From an uncultured Pelagibacteraceae bacterium (GTDB lineage: Bacteria > Pseudomonadota > Alphaproteobacteria > Pelagibacterales > Pelagibacteraceae), in the NCBI GenBank assembly GCA_902581585.1, contig CACHPB010000010.1, positions 1 to 34,786 of the forward strand: a DNA stretch of 34,786 nucleotides, in the 5' to 3' direction. Numbering within the stretch: the stretch's first letter is position 1; every line of letters begins with the position of its first letter. Positions 15,610 through 23,581 of this stretch are shown here, in pieces. The notes under the pieces were generated by a model. That model worked only from the letters and a program-made list of their open reading frames with translations. It made no database searches and was not told the DNA's origin. The position numbers and the translations under genes are program-made.

Positions 15610-16530
15610 TTAATTGTTAAAAAAGGAACCTCTTATTCTTAGTAATTCTCTTGATAAATTTTTATTTTCTTTAAAAGGTTTTCGACCATGTAACCAAAAA
15701 TAATTATTCGCCACAACAGCACTTCCAACTGGCAAAGATGTGATTATCTTATTTTTACTACCCTCAAGAGCATCAGATAATCTTTGTAAAAACAATCCTT
15801 GATCCATGTTTTTTGGTTCAGGAAATTGATCGATGTAGGAAATAATAGGTTTTCCATCACTATCTTTAGAAAACACAGGGTGTTCAACTTTGTAATCAAT
15901 ATTTTTACTTTTTGGAGATCCCCAAATAAAATTTTGCTGTCCAATTTTATCATCTGAGAGATCAGACAAATGTTCCCAATCATCAAGATGTAGCAAAGCA
16001 GTCTCTCCACCAATCACATTCTCCTCCTCTAGCTTTGACATTAATATCCAATCAGTTATTTCTCGTACATATGTTCCATCAGTATGTAAATCCATATTTA
16101 TATATGCCTTACGCAAATATGAGTCGCTATTATCTTCATGTTTAACGTGAAACCTTGCATAGTATTTTCCAGCCATTGAGTCGTGATTTGGATTTCCAAT
16201 TAAGTGCGTTATTGCAGTTGATAGTTTAACTAAAAATGTTTGATCTATTTTAGAAGACTTATTTTTGGGACCAATTATAAAACAACCAGTATCTCTATCT
16301 TTAATAATTTCGTTTAAAAAATTACTTAATTTATTAGATGCAGTTTCATCTAAACTTTTTGCAATAGTGAATCTTGTAAATGGTTTATATTCTAATGCTG
16401 TAATATTAAATTTTTTAAACGGAAACACTAATCGATCAATAATTTGATCCTCAATTTTTATATTTATTATCCTCTTAGATTTTTCATGAAAGGAAATTTC
16501 AAATCCATCTAATTTAAGAAGATTCTTCAC
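15610..16530 (-). CDS. glaH: Glutarate 2-hydroxylase, Fe(II)/2-oxoglutarate dioxygenase (GlaH/CsiD)
   Basis: 306 residues (E. coli CsiD, from memory, about 325). Long stretches match CsiD as I recall it: ALEYKPFTRF (45-54), ITHLIGNPNHDSMAGKYYAR, DNSDSYLR, LHTDGTYVREITD, LHLDDWEHL, YIDQFPEPK, LSDALE-x-SK and NNYFWLHGR. The iron ligands are visible as H149 and D151 (HTD) and H281 (WLHG); R300 sits where the 2-oxoglutarate-binding Arg falls. The family hydroxylates glutarate to L-2-hydroxyglutarate, using 2-oxoglutarate and O2, at the end of the cadaverine/aminovalerate lysine route. No LhgO, DavT or DavD is recognised here. It sits between azlCD/pentapeptide and proC-like/liv genes with 4- and 17-bp gaps, suggesting that the adjacent importer may bring in glutarate or a precursor (inference). 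Confidence 0.9.
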   Translation of the reverse strand: MKNLLKLDGFEISFHEKSKRIINIKIEDQIIDRLVFPFKKFNITALEYKPFTRFTIAKSLDETASNKLSNFLNEIIKDRDTGCFIIGPKNKSSKIDQTFLVKLSTAITHLIGNPNHDSMAGKYYARFHVKHEDNSDSYLRKAYINMDLHTDGTYVREITDWILMSKLEEENVIGGETALLHLDDWEHLSDLSDDKIGQQNFIWGSPKSKNIDYKVEHPVFSKDSDGKPIISYIDQFPEPKNMDQGLFLQRLSDALEGSKNKIITSLPVGSAVVANNYFWLHGRKPFKENKNLSRELLRIRGSFFNN

Positions 16531-16534
16531 GAAT

Positions 16535-17041
16535 TTATTTATTACAAATACCTATAGATTCTGGTCCACAAATTTCTCCCATTGTCCAAGTAGCGCCAAT
16601 TAAATTCGCACCATCAAAATTTGCATTTAAAATATTAGATGACGTGAAGTTTGCCTCCATTAAATTGGAATTCTGAAAATTTGCATCTATGAGAGTAGAA
16701 CCTGTAAAATCTACTCTAGTTAAGTTAGCACTTGTAAAATTTGATTGCTCAAAATTTCCACCACCTAAATTTGACTCATATAAATTAGCTCTTATGAAAG
16801 ACGACTCTGAAAAAGTTCCAAATGTTAAATCTGAATTCATCATTATACTTTTATCAAAATTTACTTGAATAAAACTAGCAAATGAGAGATTAGAGTTAGG
16901 AAGAAAGGTTCCTTGTAAATCCTGACCATCTGAAAATTTACATTTAGAATAGTCTACTCCATCAGCTATTGGATCATCACATCCAGCATTAGTATTACTA
17001 GAAAGTATTAGAAAAAATATAATAAAAAAAAGTTTTTTCAT
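16535..17041 (-). CDS. Secreted pentapeptide-repeat protein
   Basis: 168 residues. A signal peptide (MKK, hydrophobic LFFIIFFLIL, cleavage near SNTNA) is followed at about residue 45 by roughly 15 tandem A(N/D)(L/F)xx-type units such as SNLSFASF, ANLYESNL, ANLTRVDF, ANFQNSNL and ANFDGANL, predicting a right-handed quadrilateral beta-helix. Cysteines near both ends (GCDDP, SKCKF, EICGPESIGIC) could form periplasmic disulfide caps. Cytoplasmic pentapeptide proteins can mimic DNA, but this one is exported, so a structural or binding role in the envelope is more likely. It overlaps azlD by 4 bp and precedes glaH by 4 bp. Confidence 0.85.
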   Translation of the reverse strand: MKKLFFIIFFLILSSNTNAGCDDPIADGVDYSKCKFSDGQDLQGTFLPNSNLSFASFIQVNFDKSIMMNSDLTFGTFSESSFIRANLYESNLGGGNFEQSNFTSANLTRVDFTGSTLIDANFQNSNLMEANFTSSNILNANFDGANLIGATWTMGEICGPESIGICNK

Positions 17042-17364
17042 ACAGCAAAACTATTTAATGTAGCCAAAATTATAGCAGATAATATGGTTGGATAAACTAA
17101 ATTTCTTTTAGTGACATAAAAAATTAATATTGATAATAAAATGACAATTATCCTTAAAATATAATGTACATCTGAAAGATCTCCAGATGGGAAAATTAAC
17201 ATTCTTGAGATTAAAGCTGCAAGAGTTGAATATGCTACACAATTAAACCATTTATAAATTTTAGATGTCTCTCCTATCTTTTCTGAAGTTAAAGCACCAA
17301 GAAATCTTGAAATATAAGTTGCAAGAGAAGTTACTAAAATTGCTAAAACAATATTAGCTGTCAT
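17038..17364 (-). CDS. azlD: AzlD-family small subunit of branched-chain amino-acid exporter
   Basis: 108 residues with about four hydrophobic helices, the size and pattern of AzlD: an N-terminal LAILVTSLATYISRFLGAL, a central NCVAYSTLAALISRMLIFP (the conserved helix-turn of AzlD) and a hydrophobic C-terminus. AzlC and AzlD together form an inner-membrane exporter of branched-chain amino acids and analogues (family knowledge). It overlaps azlC by 11 bp and the pentapeptide gene by 4 bp. Confidence 0.85.
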   Translation of the reverse strand: MTANIVLAILVTSLATYISRFLGALTSEKIGETSKIYKWFNCVAYSTLAALISRMLIFPSGDLSDVHYILRIIVILLSILIFYVTKRNLVYPTILSAIILATLNSFAV

Positions 17365-18058
17365 AAACCTCTCCTATAAAGTAAGCAATTGAACCAGCTA
17401 CCAACCCACCAAGTAAAACACTCCATTCTGGTGAAAAAAAATAAAAAATTGGACCTAAAAATGCGCCCAGGATAATGGCAGAAGAAAGTTGTATAGTTTT
17501 CATTACTCCTATCATTGCACACATAAAATAAATTGGATTTACTATTGCAAGTCCAATTATCATATCTTTGCTTAAAAAGTCGGCAGCATAAAATCCTAAT
17601 ACTGTTGAAAAAATGGCAATTAGCCAAGTGGCTGTTCCTATACCAATCCAAAAATCTATTCTATATTTCCTATGAATTTCCTCATAATTACTTTTTAAAA
17701 TCAACCAAGACGAAACAGCTACAAAATGACAAGATAAATAATATTTCCATCTAGGTTGACTATCATGTTTAAGTAATGGCATAATTGAAACTGTCATTGG
17801 AAATAGTCTAGAATTTACCAACCATACTGCTAAAAAAATATTTACAAGTGACGCGCCAATTAGCATTGATTCTGCCATCACTAATGATCCTGGAAGGGCA
17901 TAGGTTAAAAATGTTGAAAAAATACTTTCTTGTATATTAAACCCTAAATTTTTTAATAAGGCACCAATAGCAATGAAGCTAGCCCCTAATGCTATTGCTG
18001 GACTATCAAATTTTTTTGAGCAGACTATTCCTTTGATAAAATATTTTAGGTTTATCAT
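17354..18058 (-). CDS. azlC: AzlC-family large subunit of branched-chain amino-acid exporter
   Basis: 234 residues, typical AzlC length. Recognised by the repeated helices AIALGASFIAIGALLKNLGF, ALPGSLVMAESMLIGASLVNIFLAVWLVNSRLFPMTVSIMPLL-type sequence at about 60-105 (NSR-x-x-PM block) and HFVAVSSW, then WIGIGTATWLIAIFSTVLGF. It overlaps the LivF stop by one base, so an amino-acid exporter is co-translated directly behind an importer of the same general substrate class. This suggests pool balancing or import/export exchange, or that the liv system carries something else. Confidence 0.88.
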   Translation of the reverse strand: MINLKYFIKGIVCSKKFDSPAIALGASFIAIGALLKNLGFNIQESIFSTFLTYALPGSLVMAESMLIGASLVNIFLAVWLVNSRLFPMTVSIMPLLKHDSQPRWKYYLSCHFVAVSSWLILKSNYEEIHRKYRIDFWIGIGTATWLIAIFSTVLGFYAADFLSKDMIIGLAIVNPIYFMCAMIGVMKTIQLSSAIILGAFLGPIFYFFSPEWSVLLGGLVAGSIAYFIGEVYDS

Positions 18059-18843
18059 TAACCGCCTAAAAATAGACGGCCGACATCTGGATTATTTAAA
18101 AGATCATCTCCTTTACCTGCAATAGCTGTTTCTCCTGAAACTAAAACATAACCAATATCAGCAAACTCTAAACCTTTTTTGGCATTCTGCTCAACCAATA
18201 TAATTGTTTTTTTCTCATTTTTTTGAAGATCATCTAAAATTTCAAAAACCATTTGAATATATCTAGGCTCAAGCCCAATTGACGGTTCATCAACAAGCAA
18301 GATAGAAGGTTTCATAACTAAGGCTCGAGAAATTTCTAATAGTCGTCTTTCTCCGCCAGATAATACTTTAGCAGGTTGATTTCTTCTGTTTCTTAATCTT
18401 TCATATTTTTGAAGAACTCTTTCTGCTTCCTCAAAAGACTCTTCTGTTTTATCTTTAATGTATCCACCCATTAGAAGATTTTCTTCTACAGTCATATCTG
18501 GAAAAACCGAATTATCCTGTAGAATATATGCTATCCCCTCAGACTTAAGTTTTTCTGCAGGACTGAGGTTAGTTATTTCTTTTCCATCAATTTCTATTTT
18601 TCCTGAAAAGATATTTGTAAAACCATATATTGAATGAAGTATAGTTGATTTTCCTGCACCATTTGGACCAATCAAACAAAGAGATTGTGCTTTACTTACA
18701 AACAAATCAAAATTGTGTAAAATTTCCATCTTGCCATAACCAGCTGATAAACCCTTGATAGTTAAGTGAACATTTTCAGACGATAGTTTTTTTAAATCCT
18801 CTGCTCCAGGAGCTTTACCAAGAACTTCGTATTGATTTGCCAT
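18058..18843 (-). CDS. livF: ABC transporter ATP-binding protein LivF (first set)
   Basis: 261 residues, longer than usual because of a charged N-terminal extension of about 25 residues before LTIKGLSAGYG. Walker A GPNGAGKST at about 59-67, Q-loop YILQDNSVF, signature LSGGERRLLEISRAL, Walker B ILLVDEPSIG and VEQNAKKGL at the switch, the LivF form. It overlaps livG and azlC by one base each. It powers uptake with the LivG/LivH/LivM proteins encoded upstream. Confidence 0.92.
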   Translation of the reverse strand: MANQYEVLGKAPGAEDLKKLSSENVHLTIKGLSAGYGKMEILHNFDLFVSKAQSLCLIGPNGAGKSTILHSIYGFTNIFSGKIEIDGKEITNLSPAEKLKSEGIAYILQDNSVFPDMTVEENLLMGGYIKDKTEESFEEAERVLQKYERLRNRRNQPAKVLSGGERRLLEISRALVMKPSILLVDEPSIGLEPRYIQMVFEILDDLQKNEKKTIILVEQNAKKGLEFADIGYVLVSGETAIAGKGDDLLNNPDVGRLFLGG

Positions 18844-19583
18844 TATTGAGCTCCTAAATAAGCGTCAATAACACGCTTGTCATTTTTAATTTCGTCAGGT
18901 GTTCCATTTGCAAGCATTTTTCCATGTGCAAGACAAAAGATGCTTTCAGCTAATTGCATTATTACTCTCATATTATGTTCAATAACAAGTAGAGTAATTC
19001 CAAAATCTTGATTTACTTTTATCAATCTATCAATAATTCCATTTATTAATGTAGGGTTGATACCTGCAGTCGGTTCGTCCAGTAATAACATTTCAGGCTC
19101 ATTCATTAATGCCATTGCTAATTCTAATAATTTCTGCTGACCAAATGATAAATCCCCAGCTCTTAGTTTTCTTTTTTGATACAATCCAACAAAATTCAAT
19201 AAATTTTCTGCTTTTTCCGTAAGATTTTGAGGTATCTGTGAAAATATAGAAACTAAACTTTCATCACTTGCTTTGTGACTTATAAGCATATTATCTACGC
19301 AATTCAATTTTCCATAAATTCTTGTTTGCTGGAAAGTTCTAAGTAAACCAAGTTTAGCTATTACTGGAACTGGTAATTCAGATACTTCGTTACCATTAAA
19401 CTTAATTGACCCTTGGTCTATAGGATATGTTCCAACTATAGAATTAAACAATGTAGTTTTTCCTGATCCATTTGGTCCAATTAAACCTACGATTTTTCCT
19501 TTTTCAACTGACATGGATATGTCAACATTCGCTTTTACCCCGCCAAATGATTTACTGACATTGTTCACTTCTAAAATACTCAT
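18843..19583 (-). CDS. livG: ABC transporter ATP-binding protein LivG (first set)
   Basis: 246 residues. Walker A GPNGSGKTT at about 36-44, the LivG RTFQQTRIYG motif, signature LSFGQQKLLELAMAL (Phe in place of the second Gly position, seen in many LivG proteins), Walker B MLLLDEPTAG and the switch His in VIEHNMRVI. It overlaps livM by 4 bp and livF by 1 bp, so the whole set is translationally coupled. Confidence 0.93.
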   Translation of the reverse strand: MSILEVNNVSKSFGGVKANVDISMSVEKGKIVGLIGPNGSGKTTLFNSIVGTYPIDQGSIKFNGNEVSELPVPVIAKLGLLRTFQQTRIYGKLNCVDNMLISHKASDESLVSIFSQIPQNLTEKAENLLNFVGLYQKRKLRAGDLSFGQQKLLELAMALMNEPEMLLLDEPTAGINPTLINGIIDRLIKVNQDFGITLLVIEHNMRVIMQLAESIFCLAHGKMLANGTPDEIKNDKRVIDAYLGAQ

Positions 19584-20629
19584 TTAAGTGTAACCTGTGC
19601 TTTCCGATCTGCTTCATCCACAACTTCACCAAATCTCTCTGGATACTTTTCTCTCAACCAACCCATAATCCCCTCTGGGAAATAGATAACAATTACAACA
19701 ATCAAAACCCCAAGAGCAACATACTGCCAACCCAAGAAGAAAGTCCAAAAACCTTCTTTAAAAATATGAAATAAAGTTGCACCAATCACTGGGCCCCACA
19801 AAGTTCCTTTTCCTCCGAGTATAGCCATCAAGACCATGAATACTCCCATTTCCCTTCCATCAAATGCAACATCAGTTGAGTCTATATATCCAACTAGTCC
19901 GCCCATGATACCTCCAGCCAATCCGCAGAAAAATGCAGAAATCATCCAACCAATAATTTTATATTTCATTGTTTGAATACCCATTGCTTCAGCCTTATCT
20001 TCGTTATCTCTAATTGCATTAAGAACAAGTTTAAATCTTGTTGAATAAATTGCTTTAACTGCAAGAAACGTGAATACCAAAACTATAAAACTACAAAAGT
20101 AGAAAAACTCACCTCTTGCTTCTAACCTGTCAACATTAGGAAATGGTGGTGTTGTAAAACCTTGTCCTGCTCCAATGATTTCTATTCCACCAGAAATTTC
20201 TCCAGCTGCAACCCCTAAACCCAATGTGCAAATTGCAAAGTAATGTCCTCTTAAACCTAAAATTGAATAACCAATTAAACCAGCTACAATTGCTGGGACT
20301 ACCGCTGCGACTGCCAAACCAACTGCAAACCCTTGAAAGAATTGAGCAGGGGTATGAACAAAAGTTTTTTCTCCACCACCCTCAGTCCACTCTCCTAGAG
20401 GAAAAAACATTCCTACTTGAACTGAGGCACATAAATACATTCCCAGTCCATAAAACAAAATATTTCCAAAAGTATTATAACCCATTTCACCACCTTGGAC
20501 ATTCCAAGTGATAGCTAGAATTATTAATATACAAAGGATTGATAATTGAACTTTAAATGCTGGAAAAATAAAAGGTGCGGCAATACCAAATATTAAAATA
20601 GCACCATATAAAATAATATTTTTGTTCAT
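19580..20629 (-). CDS. livM: Branched-chain-amino-acid-type ABC permease LivM (first set)
   Basis: 349 residues, normal LivM size. Hallmarks: ITWNVQGGEMGYNTFGNILFYGLG near residue 45, LRGHYFAICTLGLGVAAGEI, the coupling segment RFKLVLNAIRDNEDKAEAMGI, GLAGGIMG and LGGKGTLWGPVIGA, ending with YFPEGIMGWL. It overlaps livH by one base (TAATG) and livG by 4 bp. Inner-membrane permease half. Confidence 0.92.
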   Translation of the reverse strand: MNKNIILYGAILIFGIAAPFIFPAFKVQLSILCILIILAITWNVQGGEMGYNTFGNILFYGLGMYLCASVQVGMFFPLGEWTEGGGEKTFVHTPAQFFQGFAVGLAVAAVVPAIVAGLIGYSILGLRGHYFAICTLGLGVAAGEISGGIEIIGAGQGFTTPPFPNVDRLEARGEFFYFCSFIVLVFTFLAVKAIYSTRFKLVLNAIRDNEDKAEAMGIQTMKYKIIGWMISAFFCGLAGGIMGGLVGYIDSTDVAFDGREMGVFMVLMAILGGKGTLWGPVIGATLFHIFKEGFWTFFLGWQYVALGVLIVVIVIYFPEGIMGWLREKYPERFGEVVDEADRKAQVTLK

Positions 20630-21522
20630 TATTTTAGATATTCTCTTTTTCTTGAAAGTTTAAATCTTCTATAAACAAGTATTAAAACTAATAGTAAAAA
20701 TACTGATCCAATTCTAAATTCTGTTCCTAAAATGTAATCTGCAAACTCCTCAAATACACCTAAACCCATACCTGACATTGCAACACCAGGTAAATTTCCA
20801 AGTCCAGCGACAATTACAATCATAAAAGATCTAATTGTGTAAGGTAAACCCATATAAGGGTGTATAGTAAATGTTATAGAAATAAGTGCTCCAGCTACTC
20901 CACAAAGAGCAGCATTTATTCCAAAAGTTGCCGCATAAACTTTTTCAGTGTCTACGCCTAATATTTTTGCAGCTCTAGCATTTTGGGCTGTAGCTCTAAT
21001 AGCCCTTCCAAGCTTAGATTTTTTCATATAAATCACAAGTCCGATAGCAAACACAATACTTATAAATGCTGAAAAAATCTTTGAGTTTGGCAATGTAACA
21101 GAGTTATCAAACAGCATTGTTGTACCATATCCTGAGTTTGCAAGGACGACATCTGCACCAAATGCAAAGTTCATTAGTTGCATGAATAAGATACTAATTC
21201 CGAAAGTTGCTAAAATCGAAATGAATAGATCTCTATCAACCACTTTATTAATTACTAATTTATAAATTATTACACCAACAAAATACATTATTATTGGTGA
21301 AACTATTACTCCCCATGCAGGATGAATTCCATAAAGATACATAAAGTATGCGATGTATCCACCTAATATAACTAAATCACCTTGTGCAATATTAATTATA
21401 TTCATTACCCCCCATTGGAGAGCCATTCCATAAGCGATTAACGCAAACAAAATTCCAAGTAACAAACCATCTAACACAGCTTGTAAAGTTAACATTGGAA
21501 CTTGGAAAATTAAAAAATCCAT
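20629..21522 (-). CDS. livH: Branched-chain-amino-acid-type ABC permease LivH (first set)
   Basis: 297 residues. LivH features: LLGILFALIAYGMALQWGVMNIINIAQGDLVILGGYIAYF near the N-terminus, the coupling segment KLGRAIRATAQNARAAKILGVD, NAALCGVAGALISI, and IVAGLGNLPGVAMSGMGLG. It begins downstream of the intercistronic terminator that follows livK, so it should be expressed below the binding protein. Confidence 0.92.
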   Translation of the reverse strand: MDFLIFQVPMLTLQAVLDGLLLGILFALIAYGMALQWGVMNIINIAQGDLVILGGYIAYFMYLYGIHPAWGVIVSPIIMYFVGVIIYKLVINKVVDRDLFISILATFGISILFMQLMNFAFGADVVLANSGYGTTMLFDNSVTLPNSKIFSAFISIVFAIGLVIYMKKSKLGRAIRATAQNARAAKILGVDTEKVYAATFGINAALCGVAGALISITFTIHPYMGLPYTIRSFMIVIVAGLGNLPGVAMSGMGLGVFEEFADYILGTEFRIGSVFLLLVLILVYRRFKLSRKREYLK

Positions 21523-21540
21523 ATTTTCTAAATGCTATAT

Positions 21541-21569
21541 AAAAAAAAGCCCCCTATTGCTAGGGGGCT
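21541..21569 (-). terminator. Intercistronic terminator between livK and livH
   Basis: On the minus strand AGCCCCCTA and TAGGGGGCT form a 9-bp GC-rich stem around a 4-base loop, followed by eight T (21548-21541 complement). It lies about 15 bp after the livK stop and about 20 bp before the livH start. Partial read-through would give more binding protein than permease from one transcript. Confidence 0.88.
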
Positions 21570-21583
21570 AATATTATTTTTAA

Positions 21584-22822
21584 TTATCTTTCAGACCACT
21601 TAGGAATTGGGTGAATTAATTCTGCTGAAGCCCATTTTAATGGAGCTACAACTTTATTTTCACATTTTCCTGCGTCGTCACACATTACTTGGAAAAGTAC
21701 CATTGGTTTGTCAACGTTCTGACCACCCTCGGCAAACTTAATATTTCCATAGAATGTTTGCATATTAGTAGCTGCAAGAGCATCTCTTACTTTCTTTTGA
21801 TCAAAAGTATTTGCTCTTTCAAATGCATCTTTGAATACTAATAAAGCAGCTGATGATTCTGCTGATTGATATGGCGGATCATAACCAAATAATTTCTCAA
21901 AGTCTGCAGCATATGTCATACCGTCTTTGAAGAAATCATCTTTGTAAGTTAATGTTTTATGCCACTGAGATGCACATAAAGCGTACTGTGAGTTTTTACC
22001 GTGTTGCTTAGATAATTTTGCAGCATCACAGTGTGTCATTGCTAACATTGGAACATCAACTTTCATTTCAGCTATCTGTCTGATTGCAGTTAGTGCACCT
22101 TTTGTATGACCTGATACAACTAGCACATCTGGCTTAACAGCTTTAACTTTTGCTAAAGTTGCAGCCATATCATTTAGCTCTTTAGGTAGTTTGTCATCAA
22201 TTATGATTTTAGATCCAGTTCTCTCTGCTGCATCTAGAATTCCTAATCTAACGTCCTGTGAGAATGCATCTTGCTCGAAAGCTTGTGCAATTCTAACACC
22301 TTTTCCACCATTCAGCGCTACGGCTGTTTCAATTGCAACATCTAAATATAAATTTGCTGGCGCAAGCACCGCAAATAAATATTTATAACCTTTAGTAAAT
22401 AAAGATCTTGATGCACCATTAGCTTCAACCATTGGAACACCATATTTCTCTGTTACAGGCGCAATTGCTTTTGTTAAACCTGAACTGTATGGCCCAAGCA
22501 TAAACTCAACACCATCCTGTGAAATTAATCTTTCTGCAAGTTGTGCTGCTCTTTTTGGATTTGACTCATCATCATAATAGATAATATCAAACTTGTAAGT
22601 TTTTCCTCCAACTTTAACACCACCCATCTCGTTAATTCTATCAACGGCCATATTATAACCGTTTTGAGTGTGAACTCCGTTAGATGAATATTTTCCAGTT
22701 AAAGAAATTGCGGCACCTAGGATAATTTTATCACCAACAACTTTTGCAAATGAAACAACTGAAGTTGAAAATAAAATTGCTATTGCAGAAACAAATGTAA
22801 TTATAATGTTTTTAATTTTCAT
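21584..22822 (-). CDS. ABC transporter substrate-binding protein (LivK-like, first set)
   Basis: 412 residues with a signal peptide (KIK start, hydrophobic TFVSAIAILFST, cleavage near SFA-KVV). A type-I periplasmic binding protein: ILGAAISLTGKYSSNG, GVKVGGKTYKFDIIYYDDESNP, LISQDGVEFMLGPYSSG, YGVPMVEANGASRSLF, and QSAESSAALLVFKDAF near the C-terminus. This pattern is nearer the amide/urea or broad LivK branch than the 9101 protein, so the two transport sets probably differ in ligand. It has a strong SD (AGGAG) seven bases before the ATG and a terminator directly behind it, and is first of the livKHMGF set. Confidence 0.9.
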   Translation of the reverse strand: MKIKNIIITFVSAIAILFSTSVVSFAKVVGDKIILGAAISLTGKYSSNGVHTQNGYNMAVDRINEMGGVKVGGKTYKFDIIYYDDESNPKRAAQLAERLISQDGVEFMLGPYSSGLTKAIAPVTEKYGVPMVEANGASRSLFTKGYKYLFAVLAPANLYLDVAIETAVALNGGKGVRIAQAFEQDAFSQDVRLGILDAAERTGSKIIIDDKLPKELNDMAATLAKVKAVKPDVLVVSGHTKGALTAIRQIAEMKVDVPMLAMTHCDAAKLSKQHGKNSQYALCASQWHKTLTYKDDFFKDGMTYAADFEKLFGYDPPYQSAESSAALLVFKDAFERANTFDQKKVRDALAATNMQTFYGNIKFAEGGQNVDKPMVLFQVMCDDAGKCENKVVAPLKWASAELIHPIPKWSER

Positions 22823-22885
22823 TTATCTCCTATTATTAATTAATTAATTTAAACCTTATTAAACTAAGAATTTAGTTTTTTTTCA

Positions 22886-22914
22886 AGTAACAGTAGTATC
22901 GCATTAATGGTCAA
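22886..22914 (-). promoter_or_regulatory. Possible promoter of the livK-H-M-G-F array
   Basis: On the minus strand TTGACC (22914-22909) and GTTACT (22891-22886) are 17 bp apart and end about 63 bp before the livK ATG. The -35 is good and the -10 poor. It overlaps the stop codon of the exporter gene. Without it, livK would depend on read-through from 23525. Confidence 0.3.
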
Positions 22915-23525
22915 TATTGTTGCATAAATGCAATTATAAGAGCTATAACAATTAGGACGCACGCAGAAATTGTGTTTATGACCTTTGTTTTTGCTTTAAT
23001 CCATGTAATCATTTTATTTGCTAATACTGCATAACCAACCAAAGATAAAAAATCTAATATTACATAAGTTGTTATTAAAATTAAAAATTGTGCAATATAA
23101 TTTGAATTAAAATCAATGAATTGAGGAAAAATAAAAGGGAAGAACATCCAAGCTTTAGGACTTGTGCCCGCAACTAAAAAACCATCTTTAAAAAATGATA
23201 ACGAACTTTTTTTTAAAGTTTCACTTGAGTTAATATCTTTAGGTTTAGATTTATAAATATCGAATGCTAGGTAAAGTATATAAATTACACCAAACCATTT
23301 AAAAATATTTAATAAAGTTGAGTTATCAGAGATAAAAGATCCAATTACAAAAATTACAAGACATGCTTGAATAATATTTGCAGTGACATCTCCTAGTGCG
23401 GTCCAAACACAATTTCTAACACCATAATTCATAGAATATGAGATGATTACAATTCTAGGAGTTCCAGGAGTGATAAACATGAATAGGATAATTTGAAGAA
23501 ATAGAAAATAATTTAACGGAAGCAT
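22911..23525 (-). CDS. LysE/RhtB-family amino-acid exporter
   Basis: 204 residues with about six membrane segments. The N-terminal block FITPGTPRIVIISYSMNYG is a variant of the RhtB family TPGPN motif (TPGTP here, changing the usual PN to TP), and SPKAWMFFPFIFPQF matches the family NPKA..FF..FFPQF block. It would export homoserine, threonine, lysine or a related amino acid across the inner membrane. It is distinct from the ArgO-like gene at 10337. It is divergent from the TIGR03643 gene. The start codon is preceded by an unusual potential RNA stem that contains the SD (see the leader feature). Confidence 0.82.
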   Translation of the reverse strand: MLPLNYFLFLQIILFMFITPGTPRIVIISYSMNYGVRNCVWTALGDVTANIIQACLVIFVIGSFISDNSTLLNIFKWFGVIYILYLAFDIYKSKPKDINSSETLKKSSLSFFKDGFLVAGTSPKAWMFFPFIFPQFIDFNSNYIAQFLILITTYVILDFLSLVGYAVLANKMITWIKAKTKVINTISACVLIVIALIIAFMQQY

Positions 23526-23529
23526 GATG

Positions 23530-23576
23530 GATAGCCCTAAAAAACCGGGAGCTAAAGATGGCTAGATAGGACTATC
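23530..23576 (-). promoter_or_regulatory. Potential SD-sequestering RNA leader of the RhtB exporter
   Basis: In the minus-strand mRNA GATAGTCCTA (23576-23567) can pair with TAGGGCTATC (23539-23530), ten pairs with one G-U, around a 27-base loop. The second arm holds AGGG, the only SD-like sequence, nine bases before the ATG at 23525. Inside the loop TAGCC could instead pair with GGCTA of the same arm, and GCTCCC could pair with AGGG, giving competing structures as in translational riboswitches. I could not match it to a known class. Confidence 0.4.
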
Positions 23577-23581
23577 AAAAA

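Noticed and set aside
22861..22883. Hairpin AAACTAA/TTAGTTT followed by T's on the plus strand, as a terminator
   Set aside because: No plus-strand gene ends upstream. On the minus strand, where the exporter and livK are read, there is no T-run after the stem.
23530..23576. SAM-II/SAM-V-type riboswitch, because GAGCTAAAGATGG on the plus strand recalls the AGCUAAA core
   Set aside because: The required upstream hairpin and A/U-rich loop are not arranged as in those classes, and the plus-strand gene starts about 70 bases further on.
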